64,000 nt of DNA from Paraburkholderia piptadeniae (GTDB lineage Bacteria; Pseudomonadota; Gammaproteobacteria; Burkholderiales; Burkholderiaceae): positions 1 through 64,000 of the forward strand of contig NZ_CYGY02000057.1 of NCBI RefSeq assembly GCF_900007165.1. The letters are read 5' to 3'. The notes under the pieces are model-generated. The model ran no database searches, was not told the DNA's origin, and was given only the letters and a program-made list of their open reading frames with translations. Position numbers and translations under genes: made by a program. How positions within the stretch are numbered: the first letter of the stretch is position 1; every line of letters begins with the position of its first letter. Below, piece after piece: positions 1-9,461 of this stretch.

Positions 1-172
1 CGTAGACAGAAACCGCAACGCCGATTTCACCCCAACTGCCTATGGGACAAGGACAAACTCGTCCCTCTGCTACTGGAACTTCGGCTTAACGGGCCGTCGA
101 ACGCCGCAGGCTCGCGCGTCTTGAGCGTGCGACATTGCCGGTTCGGCAGTCTCTGCCGCCAAGGAGAACCAG

Positions 173-1183
173 ATGGAACCCACGACCATTGCCATCGACC
201 TGGCCAAACGCGTTTTCCAGATTCACTATGTCGAGCCCAAGACTGGCGCAATCCACAGCAAGGCTCTCAAACGCGCGCAACTCGTGCCGTTTTTCGCCAA
301 CCGGCCGGCGAGCCGCATCGTCATGGAAGCCTGTGGCAGCGCCCATCACTGGGCCCGGGTTCTGGCGCGGTCTGGTCACGACGTACGCCTCATCGCAGCC
401 CAGTTCGTGCGGCCGTTCGTGAAGTCCAACAAGAACGATGCCGCCGACGCCGCAGCAATCTGGGAAGCCGCCCAGCGTCCCGGCATGCGCTTCGTGGCCG
501 TGAAGACGGAGGATCAACAGGCGATGCTGGCAATGCACCGTATCCGTCAGCAACTGGTCCGCATTCGCGTCATGCAGGTCAACCAGCTTCGCGGATTGCT
601 CTACGAATTCGGCGTTGTCCTGCCGCAAGGTCGACGGGCCTCGATCGAAGCTGCCAAAGTCGCGCTGGCATCACTGGCCAACCAGTTGCCCGCCATGCTG
701 GCAGACAGCCTGCAGGACCAGCTCTCGCGACTTCGTGAACTCGACGAGCAGATCGCTCGCGTCGAACAGCGCATTCTCGAATGGCGCCGTAACGATGACG
801 CATGCAGACGCATCTCCGAGATACCCGGCGTTGGCGTACTCACCGCCACGGCAGCGGTCTCCGTGATCGGACAGGCAAAGACGTTCAGGTCGGGCCGCGA
901 GTTTGCCGCCTACCTCGGCCTGGTGCCACGACAGAACAGCTCCGGCGGCAAGACAAAGCTGTGCGGCATCAGCAAACGCGGCGATGTGTATCTGCGCACG
1001 CTGCTGATCCACGGCGCCCGGTCAGTCATCGCGGCCTCGAAGCATTTGCCAGAGAGAGTACGTGCCTTGCTGATGCGACGACCCACGAACGTCGTTGCCG
1101 TTGCACTCGCCAACAAGATGGCGCGAACGATCTGGGCGCTGCTGGCGTATGGCCGAACGTATCAGCCGACACCGGCACAGTGA
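173..1183 (+). CDS. IS110 family (IS1111 group) transposase
   Basis: This 336-residue protein is a full-length DEDD transposase of the IS110 family. The N-terminal RuvC-like domain shows the expected acidic residues: D9 (in AIDLAK), E52 (in MEACGSAHHWAR), D89 and D92 (in NKNDAADA). The C-terminal transposase_20 domain has the IPGVG helix-hairpin-helix and the serine-containing PRQNSSGGK stretch followed by GISKRGDVYLRTLLIHGAR. The resemblance is closest to the IS1111 group as I know it. An AAGGAG ribosome site lies just before the ATG. The enzyme excises and inserts its element through a circular intermediate. The element's left end may lie outside the window, and I could not define its termini. 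Confidence 0.93.
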   Translation: MEPTTIAIDLAKRVFQIHYVEPKTGAIHSKALKRAQLVPFFANRPASRIVMEACGSAHHWARVLARSGHDVRLIAAQFVRPFVKSNKNDAADAAAIWEAAQRPGMRFVAVKTEDQQAMLAMHRIRQQLVRIRVMQVNQLRGLLYEFGVVLPQGRRASIEAAKVALASLANQLPAMLADSLQDQLSRLRELDEQIARVEQRILEWRRNDDACRRISEIPGVGVLTATAAVSVIGQAKTFRSGREFAAYLGLVPRQNSSGGKTKLCGISKRGDVYLRTLLIHGARSVIAASKHLPERVRALLMRRPTNVVAVALANKMARTIWALLAYGRTYQPTPAQ

Positions 1184-1582
1184 CTACCGCCTCGCACACA
1201 CTTTAGCCATTCACGGTTGCACAGGTGAATTGAACGATGGCAAGACAGGTTGGACCGCGCAAAGGCAAGCCTGAGACATTTCTCGGATCTCGAGTCCGTC
1301 AGTTAGATTAGGACCTTTGCGGCGAAATCCATCGGGGCCGGCGGGCATGCCCGCGATCGAGTCCGGATATAAGTCCGCAACCACCCTCCTCGCCATGCAC
1401 AATCGCCTTGCAAATGGGAGGCGACCATATAAGAAATGTCGGGTTTCCGCTAAATAGAAATGTCGTGTTTTGTCGTTGCTGGCAAGCTGGCGGCTCTCTG
1501 CATGCATGCGAGTGCCGCTGGTCAGGTTTATGCAAAATCAAAAACAACCAATGCCGATCCTCAAATCGACGCCACAAACACG
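1184..1582. other. Non-coding flank of the IS110 gene with a short direct repeat
   Basis: There is no credible gene here. The left part is the 3' non-coding end of the IS110 element. A 15-base sequence beginning AGAAATGTCG occurs twice in tandem, at 1432-1446 and 1456-1470, with one mismatch and a 24-base period. Repeats of this kind can be the remains of another insertion-sequence end, but I cannot identify which. Confidence 0.4.
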
Positions 1583-3277
1583 CTAGCTATCCGGATGCCC
1601 CGCGACAAACCCGACAAACGCGTTATACGGCAGATTCACCGGCGCACCGTCGATCATGAGGCCGTACGTCGTATCGCCGCTATCGAGCACGTAGTACATC
1701 ACGGACTGGATATTCTTCGTCTTTCTCGCCTGATAGTAAGTCGCATACCGCGACGTGATGTAGTCGGCGCGATACGACTGGCTCTTCTCCGGCCCGGTGT
1801 TCCACTCGGTCAGCAGGAACGGCACGCCATAACGCGCCTTGCAGTACGTCGGCAGATCGAAGCCGGGACCCGAACCGTCCGAGCCGATATCGAAGATGTC
1901 GCCGTACACCTCGTAGTTGTGCCACGTCGTCAGGTCCCATCGCACCACCGGATGGCCGCTCGTGCCGTCCGGCTGCTTGCCGTCCCACAACGCATCGGCG
2001 GCGCCCGTGTCCGCGACGCAGAAGTTGATCCCGCATTTCGCATTGGGTTGTGCCGACTTCACGCCGTCGATCATCCCGCTCATCACGCCGCGCATGATCG
2101 GCCAGTTGACGTTGCTGAAGTCGACCGCCTTCGTCCCTGCATTGGTCGGGTCGAGAATGATCGCGTCATCGCGCGTCAATTCGTTTCCGCACTCGTACAT
2201 CACGACACCATACGGCGCGAGCGCGCGCGCCACTGTCGCGCCGCATGAATATCCACGGTTGTACGCCACAGATTCGCTCGCGAACGGCAAGCCGTTCGAA
2301 TCGCGGACGCCGAGGTTCACCAGCACGAACAACGTCAGCCCCGCCGCCTGGAACGCCTGCGCGAGACTGACGACGGCGCCGAGCGACGTCGGATCGTCTA
2401 TGCATCCGACGCGATAGGTCGAGCAGCCCATGTTGCGCATGATCGTCACGATCTGGGCCGGCGTATAGCGATAGTCGTAATGCCCGTTGATGCCGTGGAA
2501 CGTGCCGCTCGTCGCCGCGACGGGGATGCGCGGATCGCTGCACGGCATCCACTGGTCGAGATCGCTGCAGACATGGAACTGTCCGTCCGTCGACTGATAC
2601 CAGAGCTTGCCGCCGTACCACAGCAGCATCGACGCGTTCGATGTCGCGCCGACGGCAGCGTTGTTGCGAAGGACGATGCCGTTTGCCACCGTCCACAGTG
2701 CGCCGACCTTGTCGATGATGTACGGCGACGCGGGAATCGTCGTACCGTCCGCGGACGTGCCGCCAAGGCGCGGATCGTTGCATGCGAGCCAGGTCGAGCC
2801 GTTCCATCCGTAGAACTGCCCGCCCGTGCCCTGGTGATAGATGACGCCGCCGTACCACAGCAGCAGCGTCACGTTGTACGTATTGCCCGCTGCCACGCCG
2901 TTCCGGTAGACCGATCCGTTGACGAGCGTCCAGACGGCAGCCTGATTGTCGGTGATCGAAACGGCAGGCGGAATCGACGTGCCGTTCGCCGATCCCGTCG
3001 ACGTATCGCCCGATGAACCCTTATTCGTTCCGCTGGATGAGCCTGAACCCTTTCCGTTCGCCGATCCCGCCGTTGCGCCGTTCGTCGAAGGCGGCGTCTT
3101 GCCGTTCCCGGCCGCCGCCGTCACGCCTGCGCTAGTTGTCGTCGTGCTGTTGGCGCTAACGCCGGCGCCGCCCTCGCCGCCTCCCGAGCCCCCGCCCCCG
3201 CCCCCGCCGCATGCGCTCAGCACGTGAGCGCCGCCGAGCGCGGTCAGTAAGCCGAGGAATTGACGTCGTTTGACCAT
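1583..3277 (-). CDS. Tat-exported lipoprotein with two beta repeats and a TIM-barrel glycosidase-like domain
   Basis: The start is placed at the ATG giving MVKRRQFLGLL; a GTG 15 bases upstream is possible. The N-terminus has a twin-arginine motif (KRRQFLG), a hydrophobic stretch and an LSAC lipobox, followed by poly-Gly and a Gly/Ser/Thr-rich linker to about residue 100. Residues 102-170 and 181-250 are two related repeats (VWTLVNGSVYRN / LWTVANGIVLRN, LLLWYGG / MLLWYGG, CNDPR / CSDPR). The C-terminal part resembles a clan A glycoside hydrolase: E366 in YECGNE is a candidate acid/base and E491 in LLTEWNTG a candidate nucleophile. It is probably a surface or periplasmic enzyme acting on a polysaccharide. 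The substrate and CAZy family are not determined. Confidence 0.75.
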   Translation of the reverse strand: MVKRRQFLGLLTALGGAHVLSACGGGGGGGSGGGEGGAGVSANSTTTTSAGVTAAAGNGKTPPSTNGATAGSANGKGSGSSSGTNKGSSGDTSTGSANGTSIPPAVSITDNQAAVWTLVNGSVYRNGVAAGNTYNVTLLLWYGGVIYHQGTGGQFYGWNGSTWLACNDPRLGGTSADGTTIPASPYIIDKVGALWTVANGIVLRNNAAVGATSNASMLLWYGGKLWYQSTDGQFHVCSDLDQWMPCSDPRIPVAATSGTFHGINGHYDYRYTPAQIVTIMRNMGCSTYRVGCIDDPTSLGAVVSLAQAFQAAGLTLFVLVNLGVRDSNGLPFASESVAYNRGYSCGATVARALAPYGVVMYECGNELTRDDAIILDPTNAGTKAVDFSNVNWPIMRGVMSGMIDGVKSAQPNAKCGINFCVADTGAADALWDGKQPDGTSGHPVVRWDLTTWHNYEVYGDIFDIGSDGSGPGFDLPTYCKARYGVPFLLTEWNTGPEKSQSYRADYITSRYATYYQARKTKNIQSVMYYVLDSGDTTYGLMIDGAPVNLPYNAFVGFVAGHPDS

Positions 3278-3292
3278 GACAAAAAAATCCAC

Positions 3293-4021
3293 TGCCGGGT
3301 CGCGCCCGGCGAAAAGCTTTGATGTGTGAGTGCAGCGTGCGTGATGAAAAATCGATGGGTCGTTCGATACGTTTCGTCATCCTGATGAACGACATCCGAT
3401 CTATCGCTATCGCCTCATCGACGGCGCGCCGTCGAGTGGGCGCATCCGCGCGTCGATTGACGGGAGTTCAATACGGGAACGATGCTGTAGTTCTTTCCAC
3501 TTGCATCAGTGGTGATCTACTGGCTGGATATCGGCAGGCGCGCGTCGTTTGCGCAGTGACCGTCTGAAATAAAAACGATTCTTTCGAAAGTGCGCGCGGC
3601 GTAGAAATGATTCGCTTTTGTCAGCGAACGTCGCGCGTTGCGCATCGCAGGGATCGAGCAGCGTATCAACCCGTGCGAAGCGACTGGCATGACGGAAGGA
3701 ACTCGCGTATCAGCAGCAACAGCAAACGCCCGCAAGCGCCTGTGCAACGCGATGAAGCCAAAGAATAACTTCCTCGTTAGTACCCTGTTTGCGTGGGCAG
3801 CAGGCAATGCTTTCCGCTGCGACGAAGCCGGCAGCCGCGCGCGACACTGGCACAGCGCGCGTCACATGCAGATGCCAGAATCCCGGCTAACGCCCCTCTG
3901 AACGCCCCCGCCCGCGCGCTTCAGCGCCTCGAACCATACGGAGAAAATTTTGAAGCATTTCCTTAAAAGTTATGGGTCGATAGGATGCTAACGAATAAAA
4001 ACCGACATACAATCCCGCCCC
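3293..4021. other. Intergenic region, no gene seen
   Basis: Short open frames exist on both strands, but none has a ribosome site, a recognisable domain or consistent codon bias. The last 100 bases before the marR gene are AT-rich. They include a TACAAT -10-like hexamer at 4008-4013, only nine bases before the MarR ATG. This suggests a very short or absent leader if it is the promoter. Confidence 0.45.
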
Positions 4022-4552
4022 ATGGCTAATCTCCATCTCCTGCGCCGCTCCGTCAGCAGCGCGCTTGTCGTCGCCGCGCGCCGCTGGCGCCGCACGAGCC
4101 ATAGCGTGCTGTCCGCGTACAACGTGTCGGAGGCCTGCGCGGGTCCGCTGCTGACGGCCAACCGTCTCGGCGAGGCCGTGCGCCAGGTGACGCTCGCAGA
4201 ACAGGTCGGTATCGAAGGGCCATCGCTCGTGCGTCTGCTCGACCAGCTATGCGCGGCGGGTCTCGTGCGCCGCGACGAAGACCCCGACGACAAGCGCGCG
4301 AAAACCATCACGCTCACCGACGAAGGCCGCGCAGTCACCGCGCGCATGGAAGAGCGCCTGATGGATCTGCGGGCGCGCGTGCTCAAAGGCGTGACCCGCA
4401 AGGATCTGGAGACGACGCTGCGCGTGTTGAATGCGTTCAACGCATCGCTGGATGCAGCCACGACGCCGCCCGCATCCGGCAACCTCACGACCGGCGACGA
4501 CGGCACATCCGCCCGCGCGCCGGGCCGCTCCGGCAGCAAAGGCAAAGCGTAA
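4022..4552 (+). CDS. MarR family transcriptional regulator of the efflux operon
   Basis: This 176-residue protein has the winged-helix core of MarR regulators: LAEQVGIEGPSLVRLLDQLCAAGLVRR is the recognition region and DEDPDDKRAKTITLTDEGR the beta wing with its DxRxK-like turn. The C-terminal 30 residues are a disordered Ala/Gly/Ser-rich tail, longer than in typical MarR proteins. It is the first gene of the efflux operon; the pump gene starts five bases after its stop. By analogy with other MarR-efflux loci it probably represses its own operon and is released by an aromatic acid-like ligand. The inducer is not evident. No clear Shine-Dalgarno precedes the ATG. Confidence 0.88.
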   Translation: MANLHLLRRSVSSALVVAARRWRRTSHSVLSAYNVSEACAGPLLTANRLGEAVRQVTLAEQVGIEGPSLVRLLDQLCAAGLVRRDEDPDDKRAKTITLTDEGRAVTARMEERLMDLRARVLKGVTRKDLETTLRVLNAFNASLDAATTPPASGNLTTGDDGTSARAPGRSGSKGKA

Positions 4553-4557
4553 GCGCC

Positions 4558-6711
4558 ATGGCCTATCCATCACTTCGCGACTGGCTGTTCTCCGCCAAGA
4601 CGTTCGCGGCTGCGATGATCGCGCTGTACATCGGCCTTGCGCTCGAATTGCCGCGCCCGTACTGGGCGATGGCGACCGTCTACATCGTGTCGAATCCGTT
4701 CGTCGGCGCGACGCGCTCGAAGGCGCTGTATCGCGCGCTCGGCACGGCGATCGGCGCGGCGGGCGCCGTGCTGATCGTGCCGCCGTTCGTCGAGTCGCCG
4801 TTCCTGTTCAGCGTGATCGTCGCGTTGTGGACGGGCACCCTGCTCTATCTGTCGATGAACGACCGCACGGCGCGCAGCTATGTGTTCCTGCTCGCCGGCT
4901 ACACGCTGCCGTTGATTGCGCTGCCCGCCGTCACCAATCCGACGACCGTCTTCGATCTCGCGATCACGCGTACCGAAGAGATCCTGCTTGGCATCGTGGT
5001 CGCGAGCATCGTGGGCAGCGTCGTGTTTCCGAGCCGCCTCGCGCCGACGCTGATCGAGCGCACCGACGCGTGGTTCCGCGATGCCGCGTTCTACGCAAGC
5101 GAGACGCTGTCCGGACACATCGCGGGTGGGTCGATTTCGGCTTCGCGCCAGCGGCTCGCGGCGACCGTCAACGGCCTCGAATTCCCGTTGAGCCAGTTGA
5201 CCTACGACCACACGCGTCCCGACATCGTGCGCCGCGCGCGTGCGTTGCAAGGGCGCATGCAGATCTTCCTGCCGCTGATTTCGTCGATGGCCGATCCGCT
5301 GATCGAACTGATGCGAGAGAGCGGCACGCATCCGCCTGAAGTTGCAGCGCTGCTCGCGGATGTCGCGCAGTGGATTCGCTCGCCCGCGCTCGAAGCGAAG
5401 CACGCCGACGAAACCGATCGCGAGGCAGAAGCGCTGCGCGAGCGCATCGCCGCGATGAAGCCGCCCGCGGCATCGCTTGCAAGCTGGCATGTCGCGTTGC
5501 TGTCGAACGCGCTCTGGCGTCTGGGCCAGGTCATCGACGTGTGGCACGACGTTCGCAGTCTGCGCGCGGGCATCGTCCACGAGACGGCGCAGTGGCGGCC
5601 GCGCTTTCGTCACTGGCGCCTGGGCGGCACCGAGCGCTTCTTCGATCGCGGGATGATGCTGTTTTCCACGGCGTCCGCCGTCGGCGCGATCATCGTCGCG
5701 TGCGGACTGTGGATCACGTCGGGCTGGAACGACGGCGCGGGCGCGGTGACGCTCGCAGCCGTGTCGTGCTGCTTCTTTGCCGCGCTCGACGAGCCCGCGC
5801 CCGCTGTCTTCAAGTTCTTTCTCTCGACCTGCGCGAGCGTCGTGTTCGCGGGCCTGTACGTGTTCGCGGTGCTGCCGCACGTGCACGACTTCGCGATGCT
5901 GGTCGTGATCTTCGCCGGGCCTTTCCTTATCATCGGCACGCTGATTCCGCGCCCGCAGTTCAATCTCGTGACGATGCTCGTCGCCGTCAACACGGCCACG
6001 TTCATCAGCATTCAAAGCGCTTACGAAGCCGACTTCTTCGTGTTTCTGAACAGCAACCTGGCGGGCGTCGGCGGCTTGCTGTTCGCGTTCATCTGGACGC
6101 GCGCGACGCGTCCTTTCGGCGCGGAGCTCGCGGCCGCGCGGCTCACGCGCTCGGCGTGGTCCGATGTCGTGGTGAGCGCTTCGACGGCCGCGATCGAGGA
6201 CCAGCGCAATCTGTACGCGCGCATGCTCGATCGCCTGATGCAACTGCTGCCGCGTCACGCCGCGACCGATTCGCACCGTCATCCGTCGATCGAAAGCTTC
6301 CGCGATTTCCGCGTCGCGTTGAACGCGCTGGACCTTCGGCGCACGCGCCGCAAGCTGACAGCCGACTTGCAGGACACCATCGATGACGTGCTCTCAGGCG
6401 TGCGGCAGTATTTCGAGCAATGCATCGCGCGGCGCGCGCGGCAGCCGGTGCCGCCCGCGCTGATCGAAACGATCGATGCCGCCGTCGCGCGCGTGACGGC
6501 GCGCGGCATCGAAGAGGCGCAGGGTGAGTCACGACCGGCGCAACCAGGCCAGGAACCTGCGCAAGACCCGGGGCACAGCCGCAATGCTCCGTCCGCCGAA
6601 CGCTGGCTGCGCGACACGCTGCATGCGCTCGTCGGCATGCGCCTGTCGCTGCATCCGCCGCACACGGCGCCCGGCGGCAATCCGCCCGTGCAAGAGGAGA
6701 CGCCCGCCTGA
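4558..6711 (+). CDS. FUSC family inner-membrane efflux protein (aromatic acid / fusaric acid exporter type)
   Basis: This 717-residue protein has the duplicated architecture of FUSC/AaeB-type transporters: an N-terminal membrane block (from SAKTFAAAMIALYIGLALELPRPYWA), a soluble helical segment, a second membrane block (from ASAVGAIIVACGLWITSGW), and a cytoplasmic C-terminal tail. The start is the ATG giving MAYPSLRDWLF, five bases after the marR stop. The stop overlaps downstream sequence leading into a DUF1656 gene, then an HlyD adaptor and a NodT outer-membrane factor, the standard gene order for this cassette in proteobacteria. It likely drives export of aromatic acids or related toxic weak acids. 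The substrate is inferred from the family only. Confidence 0.88.
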   Translation: MAYPSLRDWLFSAKTFAAAMIALYIGLALELPRPYWAMATVYIVSNPFVGATRSKALYRALGTAIGAAGAVLIVPPFVESPFLFSVIVALWTGTLLYLSMNDRTARSYVFLLAGYTLPLIALPAVTNPTTVFDLAITRTEEILLGIVVASIVGSVVFPSRLAPTLIERTDAWFRDAAFYASETLSGHIAGGSISASRQRLAATVNGLEFPLSQLTYDHTRPDIVRRARALQGRMQIFLPLISSMADPLIELMRESGTHPPEVAALLADVAQWIRSPALEAKHADETDREAEALRERIAAMKPPAASLASWHVALLSNALWRLGQVIDVWHDVRSLRAGIVHETAQWRPRFRHWRLGGTERFFDRGMMLFSTASAVGAIIVACGLWITSGWNDGAGAVTLAAVSCCFFAALDEPAPAVFKFFLSTCASVVFAGLYVFAVLPHVHDFAMLVVIFAGPFLIIGTLIPRPQFNLVTMLVAVNTATFISIQSAYEADFFVFLNSNLAGVGGLLFAFIWTRATRPFGAELAAARLTRSAWSDVVVSASTAAIEDQRNLYARMLDRLMQLLPRHAATDSHRHPSIESFRDFRVALNALDLRRTRRKLTADLQDTIDDVLSGVRQYFEQCIARRARQPVPPALIETIDAAVARVTARGIEEAQGESRPAQPGQEPAQDPGHSRNAPSAERWLRDTLHALVGMRLSLHPPHTAPGGNPPVQEETPA

Positions 6712-6745
6712 TGGCCACTCAACCCTTTTCATTCTGTCGACGCAC

Positions 6746-6955
6746 ATGATCGGCGAAATCGACGTTCTCGGCGTATTCGTGCCCGCCGTGCTGGTGCTGA
6801 TGTTCATCGCCTATCTGCTGAATCTGGCGATCCGCACCGTGCTCGCGCGCATCGGCGTGTATCGCTTCATCTGGCACCGTTCCATTTTCGACCTCGGCAT
6901 TTATGTACTGGTGCTGGGGCTTGTCGTCATCGTTTCGCACCGGCTCATAACGTGA
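6746..6955 (+). CDS. DUF1656 small membrane protein (AaeX-like)
   Basis: This 69-residue protein has two predicted transmembrane helices (about residues 10-33 and 48-66) and the conserved DUF1656 pattern IDVLGVFVPAVLV and HRSIFDLGIY. DUF1656 proteins are nearly always encoded between a FUSC pump and its HlyD adaptor, as here, and are presumed accessory subunits of the inner-membrane complex. The gene ends in a GTGA overlap with the adaptor gene, which implies translational coupling. The ribosome site is weak, so it may depend on coupling from the pump gene 34 bases upstream. Confidence 0.87.
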   Translation: MIGEIDVLGVFVPAVLVLMFIAYLLNLAIRTVLARIGVYRFIWHRSIFDLGIYVLVLGLVVIVSHRLIT

Positions 6956-7980
6956 AAAAAACCTGGTTCTCCGTCGGGCAGATCCTGCTCACTCTCATCG
7001 TCGTCGCGATCGCGGCCGCCGTGCTGTGGAAGCTGGTCGACTACTACATGTTCGCGCCGTGGACGCGCGACGGCCACGTGCGCGCCGACGTGATCCAGGT
7101 CGCGCCCGACGTATCCGGGCTGATCACGCAAGTGAAGGTCGTCGACAACCAGGAGGTCAAGCGCGGCGATGTCCTCTTCGTGATCGATCAGGCGCGCTAC
7201 GAGCTTGCGCTGCGCAACGCGCAGGCGACCGCGCAGCAGCGCCGCGCGACGCTCGATCAGGCGCGTCGCGAAGACGCGCGCAACCGCACACTCGGCAATC
7301 TCGTCGCGCGCGAGTCCGTCGAGGAGACGCACTCGCGGGTCGAGCAGGCGGCCGCCGCGCTCGCCGATGCCGAAGTCGCGATCGACACGGCGCGTTTGAA
7401 CCTGCAGCGCACGGTGATCGTGAGCCCCGTCGACGGCTATCTGAACGACCGCGCGCCGCGCGCCGGCGAGTTCGTGTCGTCGGGACGCGCGGTGCTGTCG
7501 GTGGTGGACATGCACTCGTTCCGCGTCGACGGCTACTTCGAGGAAACCAAGCTGCACGGCATCGACATCGGCCAGCCCGTCGACATCAAGGTGATGGGCG
7601 AGCCGAATGTATTGCGCGGACACGTGCAGAGCATCGTCGCCGCGATCGAGGACCGCGACCGCCAGCAAAGCCCCAACCTGCTGCCGAACGTGAATCCGGC
7701 GTTCAGCTGGGTGCGTCTGGCGCAGCGCATTCCCGTGCGCGTCGCGCTCGACGAGATTCCCGCCGACTTCCGCATGATCGCGGGCCGCACGGCAACGGTG
7801 TCGGTGCGCGGCCTCGGGCCGTCGATTGGAAGACATGCGGCTTCGGATGCCGTTGCTGCTTCGGAGCCTGGCGCATCGGCATCGGCCTCCGCTGGCGCGG
7901 GCGCATCGACGGCGAGCGCGGCCGTCGCCGGCGCGTCGCCGTCCAGTGCAACGCAACCTGCTTCGGGCGCATCACGATGA
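6952..7980 (+). CDS. HlyD family periplasmic adaptor of the FUSC efflux system
   Basis: This 342-residue membrane fusion protein starts at a GTG overlapping the previous stop. It has one N-terminal signal anchor (about residues 8-25), a biotinyl-lipoyl half motif (VAPDVSGLITQVKVVDNQEVKRGD), a helical hairpin, and the second half motif (VIVSPVDGYLNDRAPRAGEFV). It resembles AaeA/EmrA-type adaptors. The C-terminal 50 residues are a low-complexity Ala/Ser/Gly tail not needed for the fold. It should connect the FUSC pump with the outer-membrane factor encoded next, whose ATG overlaps this stop codon (ATGA). Confidence 0.9.
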   Translation: MKKTWFSVGQILLTLIVVAIAAAVLWKLVDYYMFAPWTRDGHVRADVIQVAPDVSGLITQVKVVDNQEVKRGDVLFVIDQARYELALRNAQATAQQRRATLDQARREDARNRTLGNLVARESVEETHSRVEQAAAALADAEVAIDTARLNLQRTVIVSPVDGYLNDRAPRAGEFVSSGRAVLSVVDMHSFRVDGYFEETKLHGIDIGQPVDIKVMGEPNVLRGHVQSIVAAIEDRDRQQSPNLLPNVNPAFSWVRLAQRIPVRVALDEIPADFRMIAGRTATVSVRGLGPSIGRHAASDAVAASEPGASASASAGAGASTASAAVAGASPSSATQPASGASR

Positions 7981-9461
7981 AACGCAATCCGTTCATGACG
8001 GCAGCGCGCGCCGGCCGTGCGTGGCTGCCCGCCCTGCTTCCCGTCGCGCTGGCGCTGAGCGGCTGCATGACGGTCGGCCCGAACTACAAGCTGCCCGACA
8101 ACGCAATGGTCAACGCGCCCTATGCGAACGCGGCCATCGACGGCGCGGACACGGCGCCTGTCACGCAACAGCCCGTGCCGTCGAAGTGGTGGCGTCTGTA
8201 CGACGACCCCGTGCTCGATCAACTGGTTACGCAGGCGCTGGCGTCGAATACCGATTTGCGCGTCGCGGCCGCCAATCTCGCGCGCTCGCGTGCGCAAGTC
8301 GATTTCGCGAACGAACAGGGCGGCTTCTCCGGCAAGACGTCGGCGGCTTTCCAGCGCGCGCAGGAATCGGCCGAACAGTTTCTGCTGACGGAGAAGATTC
8401 CCGTCGTCACTGAGGGCGCGCTCGACCTGAGCGTGTCGTATGAATTCGATCTGTTCGGCAAGCTGCGGCGCGGCGTAGAGGCCGCGAAGGCCGACGACGA
8501 AGCCGTCGAAGCCGCGAGCGATCTCGCGCGCATCACGGTCGTCGCGGATGTCGTGCGCGCGTATGTCGAATCGTGTTCGGCCGCCGACGAACTGAAGATT
8601 GCCCAGCAGTCACTGTCGTTGCAGAGGCAACGGGTCAAGCTCACGCAGCGGCTGCGCGACGCGGGGCGCGGCAACCAGCCGGACGTCACGCGCGGACAGA
8701 CGCAGGTCGACACGCTCGCCGCCGAGATCCCGCGCTTCGTCGCGCGCCGCCGCGCGGCGCAGTACCGGCTCGCGATGCTGCTCGCGCGCGCGCCGTCGGA
8801 TCTGCCGCCCGCCGCCCTCGCCTGCAACAAGGTGCCGCATCTGACGCAGCCGATTCCCGTCGGCGACGGCGCCGCGCTGCTCAAACGACGCCCCGACGTG
8901 CGCCAGGCCGAGCGGCAACTGGCGTCGTCGACGGCGCGCATCGGCGTCGCGACGGCGGCGCTGTATCCGTCTGTGAGCTTCGGCGCTTCGGTGGGCTCGG
9001 TCGGCGTCGCGGAAGACCTGTTGGGCGCGACGACGAACCGCTGGGCATTCGGGCCATTGATCAGCTGGACTTTCCCGATCAACGGACAGCGGGCGCGCGT
9101 GCATGAAGCCGAGGCATCGACGGGCGGCGCGCTTGCGCACTTCGACGGCGTCGTGCTGAACGCGCTACGCGAAACACAGACGAGCCTGTCCACTTACGCG
9201 TCCGATACGACGCGCGCCGATGCGTTGCGCACCGCGTACAAATCGGCCGTGCAGTCGGCGGACGAAACGCACCGGCTGTATGCCGCGGGCCGCGAGTCGT
9301 TCATCGACGATCTCGACGCGACGCGCACGCTCACGAGCGTCGCTTCGCAGGTGGCGGCCGCCGACGGTCAGGTGGCGATCGATCAGGTGAACCTGTTCCT
9401 CGCGCTCGGCGGCGGATGGGAGAGAGACGAGGACGTGGCGGCGGCCGCGAAGAACGAGTAG
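7977..9461 (+). CDS. NodT family RND/FUSC efflux outer-membrane lipoprotein
   Basis: This 494-residue outer-membrane factor begins MKRNPFMTAARAG at an ATG overlapping the adaptor stop. A signal peptide ends in the lipobox LSGC, followed by MTVGPNYKLP, the hallmark N-terminus of NodT/OprM-type channels. Two OEP repeats follow (WWRLYDDPVLDQLVTQAL and later RRPDVRQAERQLASSTARIGVATAALYPSVS). It should form a trimeric alpha-barrel channel and complete the tripartite exporter. It ends the operon. I found no convincing intrinsic terminator in the convergent interval downstream. Confidence 0.93.
   Translation: MKRNPFMTAARAGRAWLPALLPVALALSGCMTVGPNYKLPDNAMVNAPYANAAIDGADTAPVTQQPVPSKWWRLYDDPVLDQLVTQALASNTDLRVAAANLARSRAQVDFANEQGGFSGKTSAAFQRAQESAEQFLLTEKIPVVTEGALDLSVSYEFDLFGKLRRGVEAAKADDEAVEAASDLARITVVADVVRAYVESCSAADELKIAQQSLSLQRQRVKLTQRLRDAGRGNQPDVTRGQTQVDTLAAEIPRFVARRRAAQYRLAMLLARAPSDLPPAALACNKVPHLTQPIPVGDGAALLKRRPDVRQAERQLASSTARIGVATAALYPSVSFGASVGSVGVAEDLLGATTNRWAFGPLISWTFPINGQRARVHEAEASTGGALAHFDGVVLNALRETQTSLSTYASDTTRADALRTAYKSAVQSADETHRLYAAGRESFIDDLDATRTLTSVASQVAAADGQVAIDQVNLFLALGGGWERDEDVAAAAKNE

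Noticed and set aside
4570..6282. 570-codon open frame on the minus strand across the FUSC gene
   Set aside because: It is an Arg/Ala-rich antisense shadow of a well-recognised gene in high-GC DNA, with no domain or ribosome site.
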